A stretch of DNA of 7,303 bases from an uncultured Eubacteriales bacterium (GCA_902767455.1 CACXHH010000274.1:1-7303); one strand, 5' to 3'; positions 1 through 5,360 are shown, counted from the stretch's first letter. Translations and numbers: made by a program. Notes: a model not told the origin generated them from the letters alone.

Positions 1-249
1 CCATTCCTTGATAGCTTGCTTCTGTGTCTTCTTAACGGAGCGGTCAAACTGGTATTTAGGATGGATGCCATCAGGGTTCTCCTTGGATTCCGCTTGAAGA
101 TAGATGGTAACCGTCGTACCATCAGGACTCAAATCCTTGTGGTTGACAATTAGTTCACGGCTGCCCAGCTTGAGATGGACTTCCGTAACATTTTCTCCAA
201 GACATCCGCTCTTTCCTTCAAGCAACTTGAGCATCTTGTAAAGCTCCAT
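1..249 (-). CDS. Unknown protein, N-terminal 83 residues (3' end outside window)
   Basis: An open frame begins with ATG at 249 and continues without a stop to base 1, so only the first 83 residues are visible. A good Shine-Dalgarno site (GAGG, about 7 nt before the ATG) supports this start. The protein begins MELYKMLKLLEGKSG and later reads LKLGSRELIVNHKDLSPDGTT. It is mixed charged/hydrophobic with many Lys residues in the last 20 (SVKKTQKQAIKEW), and has no signal peptide or membrane segment. I do not recognise a family. It follows the clamp gene by about 33 nt and is in the same frame as it, so it is probably the next gene of the replication operon. A replication or recombination role is only a guess from position. 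Confidence 0.75.
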   Translation of the reverse strand, partial: MELYKMLKLLEGKSGCLGENVTEVHLKLGSRELIVNHKDLSPDGTTVTIYLQAESKENPDGIHPKYQFDRSVKKTQKQAIKEW

Positions 250-282
250 GTATAATCCTCGGTTGATGGTTGAAAAACTTTT

Positions 283-1377
283 CTATCGTAGAGGCATAAG
301 CAATGTTGTAGCCCTACTGTCAATCCACATAGTAGGACGTTCAAGAATGCCCACGGACTGGAAAGTTACATCGGAGTGGTCATCAAATCGTGCAAGGGTC
401 TCTAATAACCTATTGGCATCTAACTTTACGCCACCCTTATTAAACTCATAATCTTCGGGGACCGCAATTACACCTAGACCAGAATCGTCATAGGTAAGCA
501 TCACGGGGTAAAGCCCCTTGCTAGTGGGTGACACTACACTCAACAGCTTTTGAGTGGCATCACGTAGAGACGCTACATCCACCTTATATTCATGCTCCAC
601 CGAAATTAGCGGTAGTGAATTGTATGTTTGAGGATATGCACCACCAATTAACCTACCATAGACTGACACATACTTCCCGTCAAAATAATACAATGATTTT
701 TGGACACCCATCGTAACATCCACATCTAACGAGGCAAGAATCTTGAATACCTTTAACGGAATACTACAGATAGCCTTAGGTTCCTTAATGAACTCGGTAC
801 ATACCAACATAGTTCTATTAGTAGTAGCAAACCCACTATGAGAATCATCGTATGACAGCAGAATCCCACTCAATGTAGGATACTGCTTGTCGTCCGAACT
901 AAATGGAGCAAGATATTTGTCTACGAACTTTACATCAAATGCCGTAAAGTTTTTCTTGAGCAGCATTGTATCTCTAGGGATAATCATTGAAGGGCATTCC
1001 TTACCAGATACGCCCACAACAGTACCACAATCCTTGCAGTTGACCTTGAAGGAAAGATTGTTGCCGGTCCGCTCAATCAACATCATTCCGTTAGGAGCTT
1101 TGCTGACAATGCTATTTAATGTAGAGTATTCTACGGCAAGGTCGATTGTTCCCTTGCCGTTCGCATCGGACACATTGAGTTCCGCAAAGCAATCGGAATC
1201 GGTTGCGGTCAAGTAGCCCTTGCCATCTACCGCATTGATTCGGACGAACTTCAAGATGGGTATGGTGGTCTTCTTTGGGATGATGGGATTGATGGCAGAA
1301 ATATAATTTGCAAGCACCGTGGTAGAGATAGACACGGACGCTTCGGCACTGGACTTGATAGCAAAATTGAATGGCAT
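283..1377 (-). CDS. dnaN: DnaN-like DNA polymerase III beta sliding clamp
   Basis: This 364-residue protein has the length and motif order of bacterial beta clamps. Such a clamp forms a dimeric ring around DNA that tethers the replicative polymerase and other partners. Visible landmarks are KTTIPIL (36-42), matching the DnaN 'K.T.PIL' segment; GYLTATDSD (54-62), matching 'L.ATD.E'; YPTLSGILL (166-174) at the start of domain II; ATTNRTMLV (184-192), matching 'ATDGHRLA'; GGAYPQTYNSLP (245-256), matching 'G.FPDY..LP'; and the C-terminal end LLMPLR, like the usual 'MPMR' ending. The three-domain layout looks complete. The start is supported by AAGGA about 9 nt before the ATG. It lies 14 nt downstream of the primase gene, so the two are probably co-transcribed. 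Sequence similarity to host clamps looks modest, as expected for a phage copy. Family assignment is from motif recognition, not a search. Confidence 0.87.
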   Translation of the reverse strand: MPFNFAIKSSAEASVSISTTVLANYISAINPIIPKKTTIPILKFVRINAVDGKGYLTATDSDCFAELNVSDANGKGTIDLAVEYSTLNSIVSKAPNGMMLIERTGNNLSFKVNCKDCGTVVGVSGKECPSMIIPRDTMLLKKNFTAFDVKFVDKYLAPFSSDDKQYPTLSGILLSYDDSHSGFATTNRTMLVCTEFIKEPKAICSIPLKVFKILASLDVDVTMGVQKSLYYFDGKYVSVYGRLIGGAYPQTYNSLPLISVEHEYKVDVASLRDATQKLLSVVSPTSKGLYPVMLTYDDSGLGVIAVPEDYEFNKGGVKLDANRLLETLARFDDHSDVTFQSVGILERPTMWIDSRATTLLMPLR

Positions 1378-1391
1378 AGGTATCGTTCCTT

Positions 1392-2327
1392 CTAGGCTTT
1401 GATGCCTAGTTCCTTCATAATGTCTTGGGCTTCGGCTGGGGTAAGGTCGCCGGGGTCACGGGGGTTTCCCTTGGCATCAAGCCCGAACTCTGCGGCACAC
1501 ACCTCCACGGAGCATCCGCAAGCGGCAATGTCACGGGCATAATCCCTAGCGTGCTGTTGGGCTTCTGGTTCGGGGTCGAATAAAAAGATTACTTCGGGCC
1601 ATTGTGTAAGTAGGCTGACCTGCTCACGAGTAAGGCTCGTTCCGAATGTGGCAACAGAGCCAGGACCCATTCTCCACTGGTCGAAGACACCCTCAACAAC
1701 TACAATGCGGTTGCGGTTCTGTGCAAGTTCCGCACCGTAAAGAAGGTGCTTGTGATGCACCACCGCCTTTTCAACGGGGCAACACTTGTATCGGAGTTCC
1801 TGTTTGCCGGTATAATCTCGCCCCTGGAATGTGCAGAGGTTTCCGTGGCAATCGTACACAGGTATGATGATTCGGTAGCGAAAGTCTATTCCCTGCCAAT
1901 CGCCTACCATATCCGTTCCGAGGATTCCGTGGTAGAACTCAAGTTCTTCGGGGTCGAATCCACGCCCATGGAGATACTTACGATGGGGTTCCCCGATAGG
2001 GCGTCCTGGGAGAGTTATGCTTTTAACACCGGACGTTGATTTACATTGGGTGGGTGTGTAGGCAGAGACTCCGTGGGAATACTTACGTATAAGGTCCCGA
2101 GCCGAATCCATAGGAATTCGGGCCACAAGGGATAAAGCCCTAACGGGATGTCCACCCTCGCATCGCCAACACTGGTAGTCCCCTTTCTCTAAACCTATAC
2201 TACCATGATTCGATTTATCACTGCAAAAGGGGCATTGGATATTGATTCTTCCGGGGGAGCAGTTCTTGCCCTCCGTCCAATTAGGGACATTCAAGTCGTC
2301 AAGTAATCTTTTCCAATCCGTTGACAT
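1392..2327 (-). CDS. Phage DNA primase, CHC2-type zinc finger plus TOPRIM domain
   Basis: This 311-residue protein is predicted to synthesise RNA primers for phage replication. The N-terminal zinc ribbon has four cysteines, C32-P-F-C35 and C53-W-R-C56, the latter in QCWRCEGG. A central block (RYRIIIPVYDCHGNL, then FQGRDYTGKQ) matches the core of DnaG/phage primases. The TOPRIM fold follows with VVVEGVFD (catalytic Glu212, Asp216), FLFDPEPEA (Asp251, Glu253 in place of the usual second Asp) and RDPGDL (290-295), like the 'DPNDL' motif. There is no helicase domain, so a separate helicase must be supplied. I chose the ATG at 2327 because it overlaps the upstream stop in TGATG; an in-frame ATG at 2357 would add ten residues inside the upstream gene. 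The clamp gene follows at once. The family call is firm; the effect of the Asp-to-Glu change is unknown. Confidence 0.86.
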   Translation of the reverse strand: MSTDWKRLLDDLNVPNWTEGKNCSPGRINIQCPFCSDKSNHGSIGLEKGDYQCWRCEGGHPVRALSLVARIPMDSARDLIRKYSHGVSAYTPTQCKSTSGVKSITLPGRPIGEPHRKYLHGRGFDPEELEFYHGILGTDMVGDWQGIDFRYRIIIPVYDCHGNLCTFQGRDYTGKQELRYKCCPVEKAVVHHKHLLYGAELAQNRNRIVVVEGVFDQWRMGPGSVATFGTSLTREQVSLLTQWPEVIFLFDPEPEAQQHARDYARDIAACGCSVEVCAAEFGLDAKGNPRDPGDLTPAEAQDIMKELGIKA

Positions 2328-2629
2328 CAGCCATCCACTTTGATGGAGTCCTGCCACTGCTTGATGGTGGCGTGAATGCGCTGACGGGTCAATCCCTCGG
2401 CTATGGCAATATCACGATAGGACATACCCTGTTCGTGCATCTCGTAGAACTTCTTTCCCTTGAGGTCTCGATTATTAGCAATTTTGGACTTTACAGGTCT
2501 AAAGCCCCGATGAAGATGCACCCTACAGAAGTAGGAGCACTGTGCATAGGATTTACCTTTTGGGACGATGTTATTCTTTAGTTGTTCAATCTGTTCTACC
2601 GTCCAGTTTTTATATGGTGATTGAGTCAT
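2327..2629 (-). CDS. Small helix-turn-helix DNA-binding protein
   Basis: A 100-residue protein. The C-terminal part (about residues 62-92, EMHEQGMSYRDIAIAEGL then TRQRIHATIKQW) reads as a helix-turn-helix of the kind found in sigma region 4-like and resolvase-type regulators. The N-terminal part (WTVEQIEQLKNNIVPKGKSYAQCSYFC, split here around Lys18) looks like the short 'W-T-x-E-x-I-x-x-L' helical module seen before HTH domains in many phage proteins; two Cys sit at 31 and 35. The ATG at 2629 is preferred over an upstream TTG because TAAGG lies 7-8 nt before it. The stop overlaps the primase start by one base, implying translational coupling. It could be a replication-initiation accessory factor or a transcription regulator; the sequence alone does not decide. 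Confidence 0.72.
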   Translation of the reverse strand: MTQSPYKNWTVEQIEQLKNNIVPKGKSYAQCSYFCRVHLHRGFRPVKSKIANNRDLKGKKFYEMHEQGMSYRDIAIAEGLTRQRIHATIKQWQDSIKVDG

Positions 2630-2638
2630 CAAGATACC

Positions 2639-2767
2639 TTAGTTTTTTAATAGGTTTATAAGAAGCATTGCACAAAATCCAATAATAGTCAATACAGTCA
2701 TCGTTACAAATATGCAGACAACCGAAAATAGTATAGCACCTTTAGTCTGTAAGCTAGTTCTTGACAT
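2639..2767 (-). CDS. 42-residue single-span membrane peptide
   Basis: A short ORF fills most of the gap between the zinc-ribbon gene and the HTH gene. It begins MSRTSLQTK, has a long hydrophobic stretch from about residue 10 to 40 (GAILFSVVCIFVTMTVLTII and on) and ends in Lys-Asn. One membrane helix is predicted, with a basic N-terminus probably facing the cytoplasm. The stop is about 9 nt before the next ATG, and the TAAGG that includes the stop serves as that gene's ribosome-binding site, which fits operon packing. Its own ribosome-binding site is weak (AAGGA about 20 nt upstream). Phages often carry such peptides as holin-like, superinfection-exclusion or regulatory factors, but nothing here picks one role. 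Confidence 0.5.
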   Translation of the reverse strand: MSRTSLQTKGAILFSVVCIFVTMTVLTIIGFCAMLLINLLKN

Positions 2768-2802
2768 CTATAATTGCTAGGTTTATATAATCCTTAAATC
2801 GG

Positions 2803-3150
2803 CTATAACTTCCTTCCACACATAAGGCAATAGCAGATTTGGGAACTTTCACCGAATACGGACTGCGGAAAGCCATAGAGGTCATCCCCGTTAGAGATGT
2901 CCGCTTCAATAGTCCATCCGTTCTCGCCCGAATTGTGGACTAGCTTGAAGGAATGAGCAAGGCATCCACCGAAGTCCTTGCCACTCTGTCCATCCTCCAA
3001 GAGTTCGCATTCGCAATAGGGACATTTGTTTGGAATCATTGCTTTAGCCTTGTCCGTAAGTTCAAGGGGCATAGGCTGGTGATTCTGATTATATAGAGCT
3101 TCCGTTTCGGGGTCTATCTTTACAACTTCTAGGTCTTTCGGGAACGGCAT
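2803..3150 (-). CDS. Cysteine-rich zinc-ribbon-like small protein
   Basis: A 115-residue protein with an unstructured N-terminus (MPFPKDLEVVKIDPETEALY) and cysteines arranged as NKCPYCECELL (Cys43, 46, 48), Cys63, and a C-terminal CYCLMCGRKL (Cys106, 108, 111). The CPYC and CLMC pairs, about 60 residues apart, look like the two knuckles of a zinc ribbon, in the style of small phage 'CPxCG...CxxCG' proteins such as the Lar group; I cannot say it belongs to that group. The start is the ATG in TTTGATGCC, whose A is shared with the stop of the upstream gene; a TTG one codon earlier is less likely. A G-rich GGGGGTG just before it may act as the ribosome-binding site. Function unknown. Confidence 0.7.
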   Translation of the reverse strand: MPFPKDLEVVKIDPETEALYNQNHQPMPLELTDKAKAMIPNKCPYCECELLEDGQSGKDFGGCLAHSFKLVHNSGENGWTIEADISNGDDLYGFPQSVFGESSQICYCLMCGRKL

Positions 3151-3443
3151 CAAACACCCCCAAACTTCGGAAATCTACGAGTTTCAACCTTAAAAGACCG
3201 CTGGACCTTGTTAGTAGCATAGAACTTATCCTGTTCAGTCTGCCTGCGGATTCTGCGAAGTTCTCTCCTTCGTGCGTTCATTATGTCAATGCGGTTATCG
3301 GGTCTTACTACCACAATACCTTTATTGGCGTCCCTAAATACAGAAACACGGCTCAATCCGAACTCATCGGACAAACGGACTTCCATATCCTTGCCGGGAA
3401 TCTGCAACCGTTGTAAGACTTCAATAAATTTAGACAGTTTCAT
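3150..3443 (-). CDS. Unknown 97-residue protein with basic central region
   Basis: The N-terminal half (MKLSKFIEVLQRLQIPGKD, then MEVRLSDEF and IVVVRPDNRI) resembles the small alpha/beta 'LSELIEtLqk.pgD.eV' proteins that are common and uncharacterised in phages. The middle is strongly basic (NARRRELRRIRRQTEQ, about residues 56-71), and the end is again Lys/Arg rich (FKVETRRFPKF). This suggests nucleic-acid binding, but no recognised domain is visible. It starts 11 nt after the previous gene with a weak AGG site, and its TGA stop overlaps the next start (TGATG) directly after a GGGGGTGTT stretch. It is part of the small-gene run ahead of the primase. Confidence 0.68.
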   Translation of the reverse strand: MKLSKFIEVLQRLQIPGKDMEVRLSDEFGLSRVSVFRDANKGIVVVRPDNRIDIMNARRRELRRIRRQTEQDKFYATNKVQRSFKVETRRFPKFGGV

Positions 3444-3454
3444 AGAAATGCCTA

Positions 3455-3748
3455 TTATTCTGTCTGGTTGAGCGGGTCCTGCTGAATACGCTTGATATGC
3501 ATAGCGTACTCGGTAAGAAGGTCGTTGGCGGTAAATCCCTCACGCTCTGCCCTATTCACAAGATTCTGGGCGCAATGGTGGAGAAGGATTCCATCGCTAG
3601 ACACCCCTTCGTTATATGCCTTGTTTAGCACATTGGCAAGAAGGATAGTAGCTTCCTTTAGGAACTTTTCGGGGTTCTTCAAGGAATTCAAACACTCGAT
3701 TGCAGTAGCAACCGCAGGGTCATCTATGGGATTGTATTTACACTTCAT
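3455..3748 (-). CDS. Unknown 97-residue helical protein
   Basis: The chosen start is the ATG giving MKCKYNPIDDP, because AAAGGAG lies 7 nt before it. The longer reading with 13 more residues (MWRFFRNLQRRMQ) overlaps the upstream small ORF and lacks such a site. The protein looks mostly alpha-helical (DPAVATAIECLNSL, EATILLANVLNKAYNEG, LLHHCAQNLVNRAEREG), with no signal peptide or membrane segment. No family recognised. It overlaps the 28-residue ORF upstream by 11 nt and is followed 11 nt later by the next gene, so it is an early-operon gene of unknown role. Confidence 0.68.
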   Translation of the reverse strand: MKCKYNPIDDPAVATAIECLNSLKNPEKFLKEATILLANVLNKAYNEGVSSDGILLHHCAQNLVNRAEREGFTANDLLTEYAMHIKRIQQDPLNQTE

Positions 3749-3824
3749 CTGCATTCTCCTTTGAAGATTCCGGAAGAATCGCCACACTTGTTATTTCCGT
3801 ATCGTACTTAATTGTATCTGCCAT
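3738..3824 (-). CDS. 28-residue small ORF after the IS right end
   Basis: This short ORF begins MADTIKYDTEITSVAILPES and ends in an acidic tail (ENADEV). AGGAG lies about 10 nt before its ATG, and its last codons contain the ribosome-binding site and start of the next gene (overlap 11 nt). It is soluble and acidic, with no recognised family. It is the first gene on the phage side of the IS right end, so its upstream expression signals were separated from the 5600 promoter by the insertion. It could also be a leader peptide coupling translation to the next gene. It is too short for composition tests, so support rests on the ribosome-binding site and packing. Confidence 0.45.
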   Translation of the reverse strand: MADTIKYDTEITSVAILPESSKENADEV

Positions 3825-3860
3825 AGAATTAGCACTCCTGTTCAGACAAGATGTTAATGG

Positions 3861-4020
3861 AATGAACTACCCACATGCTAATGAGGTAGGAATTACCTTA
3901 CCCATCTGCATATAGGCTTCCTGCTTCACAGAACCGCTACTTTTTAGGTACGTTTCCGCACGGTCATCCATAGTTGAGTTCTCCACAGGCTTATATTCGG
4001 GCGGTTCCCGCCCTATATCT
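3861..4020 (-). ncRNA. Putative omega RNA (reRNA) at the tnpB 3' end
   Basis: TnpB guide RNAs come from the 3' part of tnpB plus the right end and continue into the flank as the guide. Visible structure fits: a very stable hairpin GGGCGG-GAA-CCGCCC (3999-4013) within the GREPPE codons, a GGTA(A)GG/CCTACC stem (about 3885-3902), and the terminal 9-bp hairpin (3867-3889) followed by GTTCATT. The last two stems share the strand CTACC, so they cannot form together. The guide would be the bases below 3861, beginning about CCATTAACATCTTG. The 5' end at about 4020 is a guess. Confidence 0.5.
3867..3889 (-). repeat. IS right-end hairpin
   Basis: On the tnpB sense strand, CTACCTCAT pairs with ATG(T)GGGTAG around a TAGC loop: 9 pairs including one T-G pair, with one bulged T. 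It contains the tnpB stop and is followed by GTTCATT, matching the 'hairpin then GTTCA' pattern at IS605/TnpB right ends. Confidence 0.65.
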
Positions 4021-5129
4021 AAAATTTTCAAACCTTCAACAAGTATGTTCTTTGCGGCGTTGACATCCCTATCGTGAACTGTATGACAAGATGGGCATAG
4101 CCACTCCCGAACCGCAAGCCCCATACTAGGCATTGTATAACCACAACAAGAACATTTCTTGCTGCTAGGACTCCATCTGTCTATCACGACAAGTTTTCGT
4201 CCGTACCACTCACACTTGTATGCCAACATAGACCGTAGCATCAAAAACGAGCAATCCGCTATGGACTTTGCTAAAGTATGATTCTGTACCATACCACACA
4301 CATTTAAGTCTTCTATACAAATAACATCGTTCTCCAGAACAATCTTTGTTGTCAGTTTATGAAGATAGTCTTTTCTTCGGTTACCTAGTTTTTCATAGGC
4401 GGTAGCAAGCCTTAATCGGGCTTTCTCACGGTTCTTGCTACCTTTCTTTTTGCGAGAATGGATTCGCTGTAAGTTCTTAATCCTTTTCTCACAAGACTTT
4501 AAAAATCTTTTGTTTTCAAACTTTGTGCCATCGGATGTAACAATCAAATCCTTGATACCTAAATCAAGACCTATACAATTACCCGTATGTTCGTATTCGG
4601 GCAACTCCACATCACAACACACAGACACGAAATACTTATTCGTGTTCGTTCGCTTAATTGTAAGATACCGGATTTTATTGATTCTAGTTAAATCCAGTTC
4701 CTTATATTGAACAAACTTTACAAGCCCCGCCTTGGGTATGAATATCTTGCCATCCCTAAACAGCCTATCAGGAGTATTGGGCATTGAGGTGCTATGGTAT
4801 GTACCCGAATGGGTCTTCTTCTTGAATTTAGGATGTCCTACTTTTCCACCCTTCTTCAAGGACCTAAACCAGTTCTTGTAAGCGGTTTCAACCTCAATCT
4901 TGGCATAGTTCAAGCAACGGCTATCCACCTCTTCCATCCAGGGATAGAACTCCTTTAACGAGCTCCAATTAGGACTAAAGTTCTTAACCCCGTAATCCTT
5001 GTATAACACCATCTTAGTATTCAGCATAGCATTATAGGCAACACGTTCCGAACCGATGCACTTGTTGAAGAACACCTTCTGTGCCTTGGTTGGGTAAAGC
5101 CGTAATTCTATGCCTTTTGTGACTACCAT
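3867..5129 (-). CDS. tnpB: TnpB RNA-guided nuclease (IS605 OrfB family)
   Basis: A 420-residue TnpB, the usual length. TnpB is known to use an omega RNA from the element's right end to cut DNA next to a short target-adjacent motif, helping the element persist. The N-terminus (GIELRLYPTKAQKVFFNKC) is typical. The split RuvC nuclease is intact: IGLDLG (Asp189), ICIEDL (Glu273) and DRDVNAAKN (Asp353/Asp355). The zinc finger is complete, C326-S-C-C329 and C345-P-S-C348. The C-terminal tail (GREPPEYKPVENSTMDDR, SVKQEA) is the conserved part that overlaps the omega RNA. I chose the ATG at 5129; a TTG two codons upstream is unlikely. The ribosome-binding site AATAGGA lies in a hairpin. Its TAG stop is inside the right-end hairpin. 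Intact catalytic residues argue against a nuclease-dead TldR-type repressor. Confidence 0.93.
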   Translation of the reverse strand: MVVTKGIELRLYPTKAQKVFFNKCIGSERVAYNAMLNTKMVLYKDYGVKNFSPNWSSLKEFYPWMEEVDSRCLNYAKIEVETAYKNWFRSLKKGGKVGHPKFKKKTHSGTYHSTSMPNTPDRLFRDGKIFIPKAGLVKFVQYKELDLTRINKIRYLTIKRTNTNKYFVSVCCDVELPEYEHTGNCIGLDLGIKDLIVTSDGTKFENKRFLKSCEKRIKNLQRIHSRKKKGSKNREKARLRLATAYEKLGNRRKDYLHKLTTKIVLENDVICIEDLNVCGMVQNHTLAKSIADCSFLMLRSMLAYKCEWYGRKLVVIDRWSPSSKKCSCCGYTMPSMGLAVREWLCPSCHTVHDRDVNAAKNILVEGLKILDIGREPPEYKPVENSTMDDRAETYLKSSGSVKQEAYMQMGKVIPTSLACG

Positions 5130-5196
5130 AAACAAAAAATCCTATTAGTAGTAACGGTACCAATAGGATGAAGCCATTACGGGCTTTTAAACTCAT
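5032..5196 (-). CDS. Possible 54-residue hydrophobic ORF overlapping the tnpB start
   Basis: In another frame of the leader, an ORF begins MSLKARNGFILLVPLLLIGF, giving a basic N-terminus and a clear hydrophobic segment (about residues 9-24), then a basic stretch (GSHKRHR). Its second half lies inside tnpB in a shifted frame and ends at TAA (5034-5032). The ribosome-binding site is poor and the leader is AT-rich, so this may be chance. If real it would be a small membrane peptide or leader peptide translated ahead of tnpB. Its start codon lies among the competing stems. Confidence 0.18.
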   Translation of the reverse strand: MSLKARNGFILLVPLLLIGFFVYGSHKRHRITALPNQGTEGVLQQVHRFGTCCL

Positions 5197-5218
5197 TCTA
5201 TTATTAGAAGCCGTTACC
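5141..5218 (-). promoter_or_regulatory. Structured tnpB leader with sequestered ribosome-binding site
   Basis: In the tnpB transcript, CCTATT pairs with AATAGG and GTA with TAC around loop CCGTTAC (5167-5141); the AATAGG arm is the tnpB ribosome-binding site. That loop is the exact complement of an upstream GTAACGG (5217-5211). AAGCC (5186-5182) can pair with GGCTT downstream (5175-5171), or with ACGGCTT upstream (5214-5208, one bulge). A small hairpin TTCTA-ATAA-TAGAA (5209-5196) lies between. The overlapping pairings cannot all coexist, which is the layout of a switch or attenuator, though DNA hairpins used in transposition are an alternative. Confidence 0.45.
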
Positions 5219-5239
5219 TTTCCAATAATTTATACTTTA

Positions 5240-5268
5240 AATATACATAAACCCTTATGAAAAAGCAA
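5240..5268 (-). promoter_or_regulatory. Candidate tnpB promoter
   Basis: Minus-strand TTGCTT (5268-5263), a 17-nt spacer, and TATATT (5245-5240). The -10 matches 5 of 6 consensus bases, the -35 only 3 of 6. It would start transcription near 5233 and give a leader of about 100 nt before the tnpB ATG, covering all the stem-forming repeats. The region is AT-rich, so chance matches are possible. Confidence 0.35.
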
Positions 5269-5293
5269 GTGCTATTTATTATTCCTAGCCCCA

Positions 5294-5312
5294 CTCACTA
5301 AAGATGGGTGAG
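5294..5312 (-). repeat. Candidate IS left-end hairpin
   Basis: CTCAC and GTGAG form a perfect 5-bp stem around a 9-nt loop, roughly 11 nt inside the proposed left end at 5323. An alternative pairing of CCCA with TGGG is possible. Its place and size fit an IS200/IS605 left-end hairpin recognised by TnpA, but the stem is short. Confidence 0.4.
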
Positions 5313-5360
5313 ATTGCGGAACGATGAAATTTCAACAACGATAAAGCGGAACATCTTCAT
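5298..5360 (-). pseudogene. Truncated coupled ORF interrupted by the IS left end
   Basis: An ATG overlaps the stop of the membrane-protein gene (TGATG) right after GGGGGTGTT, the same junction seen at 3150. It reads MKMFRFIVVEIS in phage sequence and then SFRNLTHL in the proposed IS end before a TAG. On the other side of the IS, the matching frame reads INILSEQEC then TAA, ending just past the ribosome-binding site of the 28-residue ORF. Joining the flanks (TTTCAT to CCATTAAC) restores an ORF of about 22 residues. The original peptide is unrecognised; the IS end is inferred, so the reconstruction is tentative. Confidence 0.35.

Larger units (their letters stand above)
3861..5323 (-). mobile_element. 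IS200/IS605-family element carrying only tnpB
   Basis: The element holds one gene, tnpB, and no tnpA. The proposed right end is the hairpin overlapping the tnpB stop (3867-3889) plus GTTCATT, ending at 3861 or 3862. The proposed left end begins at 5323, just after TTTCAT in the flank (minus strand), with an end hairpin about 11 nt inside (5294-5312). Both hairpins sit on the tnpB sense strand a few bases from the cut, as expected in this family, which makes no target duplication and has no inverted terminal repeats. The resulting length of about 1.46 kb is normal for a tnpB-only element. Such elements need a TnpA supplied in trans to move. Exact ends are inferred; the gene and right hairpin are well supported. 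Confidence 0.6.

Noticed and set aside
249..285. TAG readthrough or stop-codon reassignment: the clamp is in frame with the next gene, and tnpB is in frame with the 28-aa ORF
   Set aside because: The clamp ends at the normal family C-terminus (MPLR), both downstream genes have their own ribosome-binding sites, and TAG also ends the primase and zinc-ribbon genes sensibly. The shared frames are probably chance.
150..344. Minus-strand ORF crossing the clamp/downstream gene boundary
   Set aside because: It overlaps both the clamp end and the well-supported start at 249 in another frame and has no ribosome-binding site; a shadow.
1646..2039. Plus-strand ORFs opposite the primase
   Set aside because: They lie antisense to a gene with clear catalytic motifs and have no recognisable content.
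5060..5085. Clamp-binding motif (QKVFF) in TnpB that could link it to the phage clamp
   Set aside because: The segment is part of the ordinary conserved N-terminus of the TnpB family, so it is not evidence of a specific interaction.
5171..5190. Plus-strand rho-independent terminator (AAGCC...GGCTT followed by TTTT)
   Set aside because: Only a 5-bp stem with a short T run, and there is no plus-strand gene to terminate. It fits better as part of the tnpB leader structure.
5275..5325. A second, inverted IS right end (plus-strand ATTCCTA...ATGGGTGAG resembles the true right end)
   Set aside because: The likeness is loose and gapped, and no second tnpB tail is present. A left-end hairpin explains it more simply.
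5130..5359. A lost tnpA in the region upstream of tnpB
   Set aside because: The roughly 230 bases hold no remnant of the TnpA HUH or catalytic Tyr motifs in any frame I read; the element appears to be tnpB-only.
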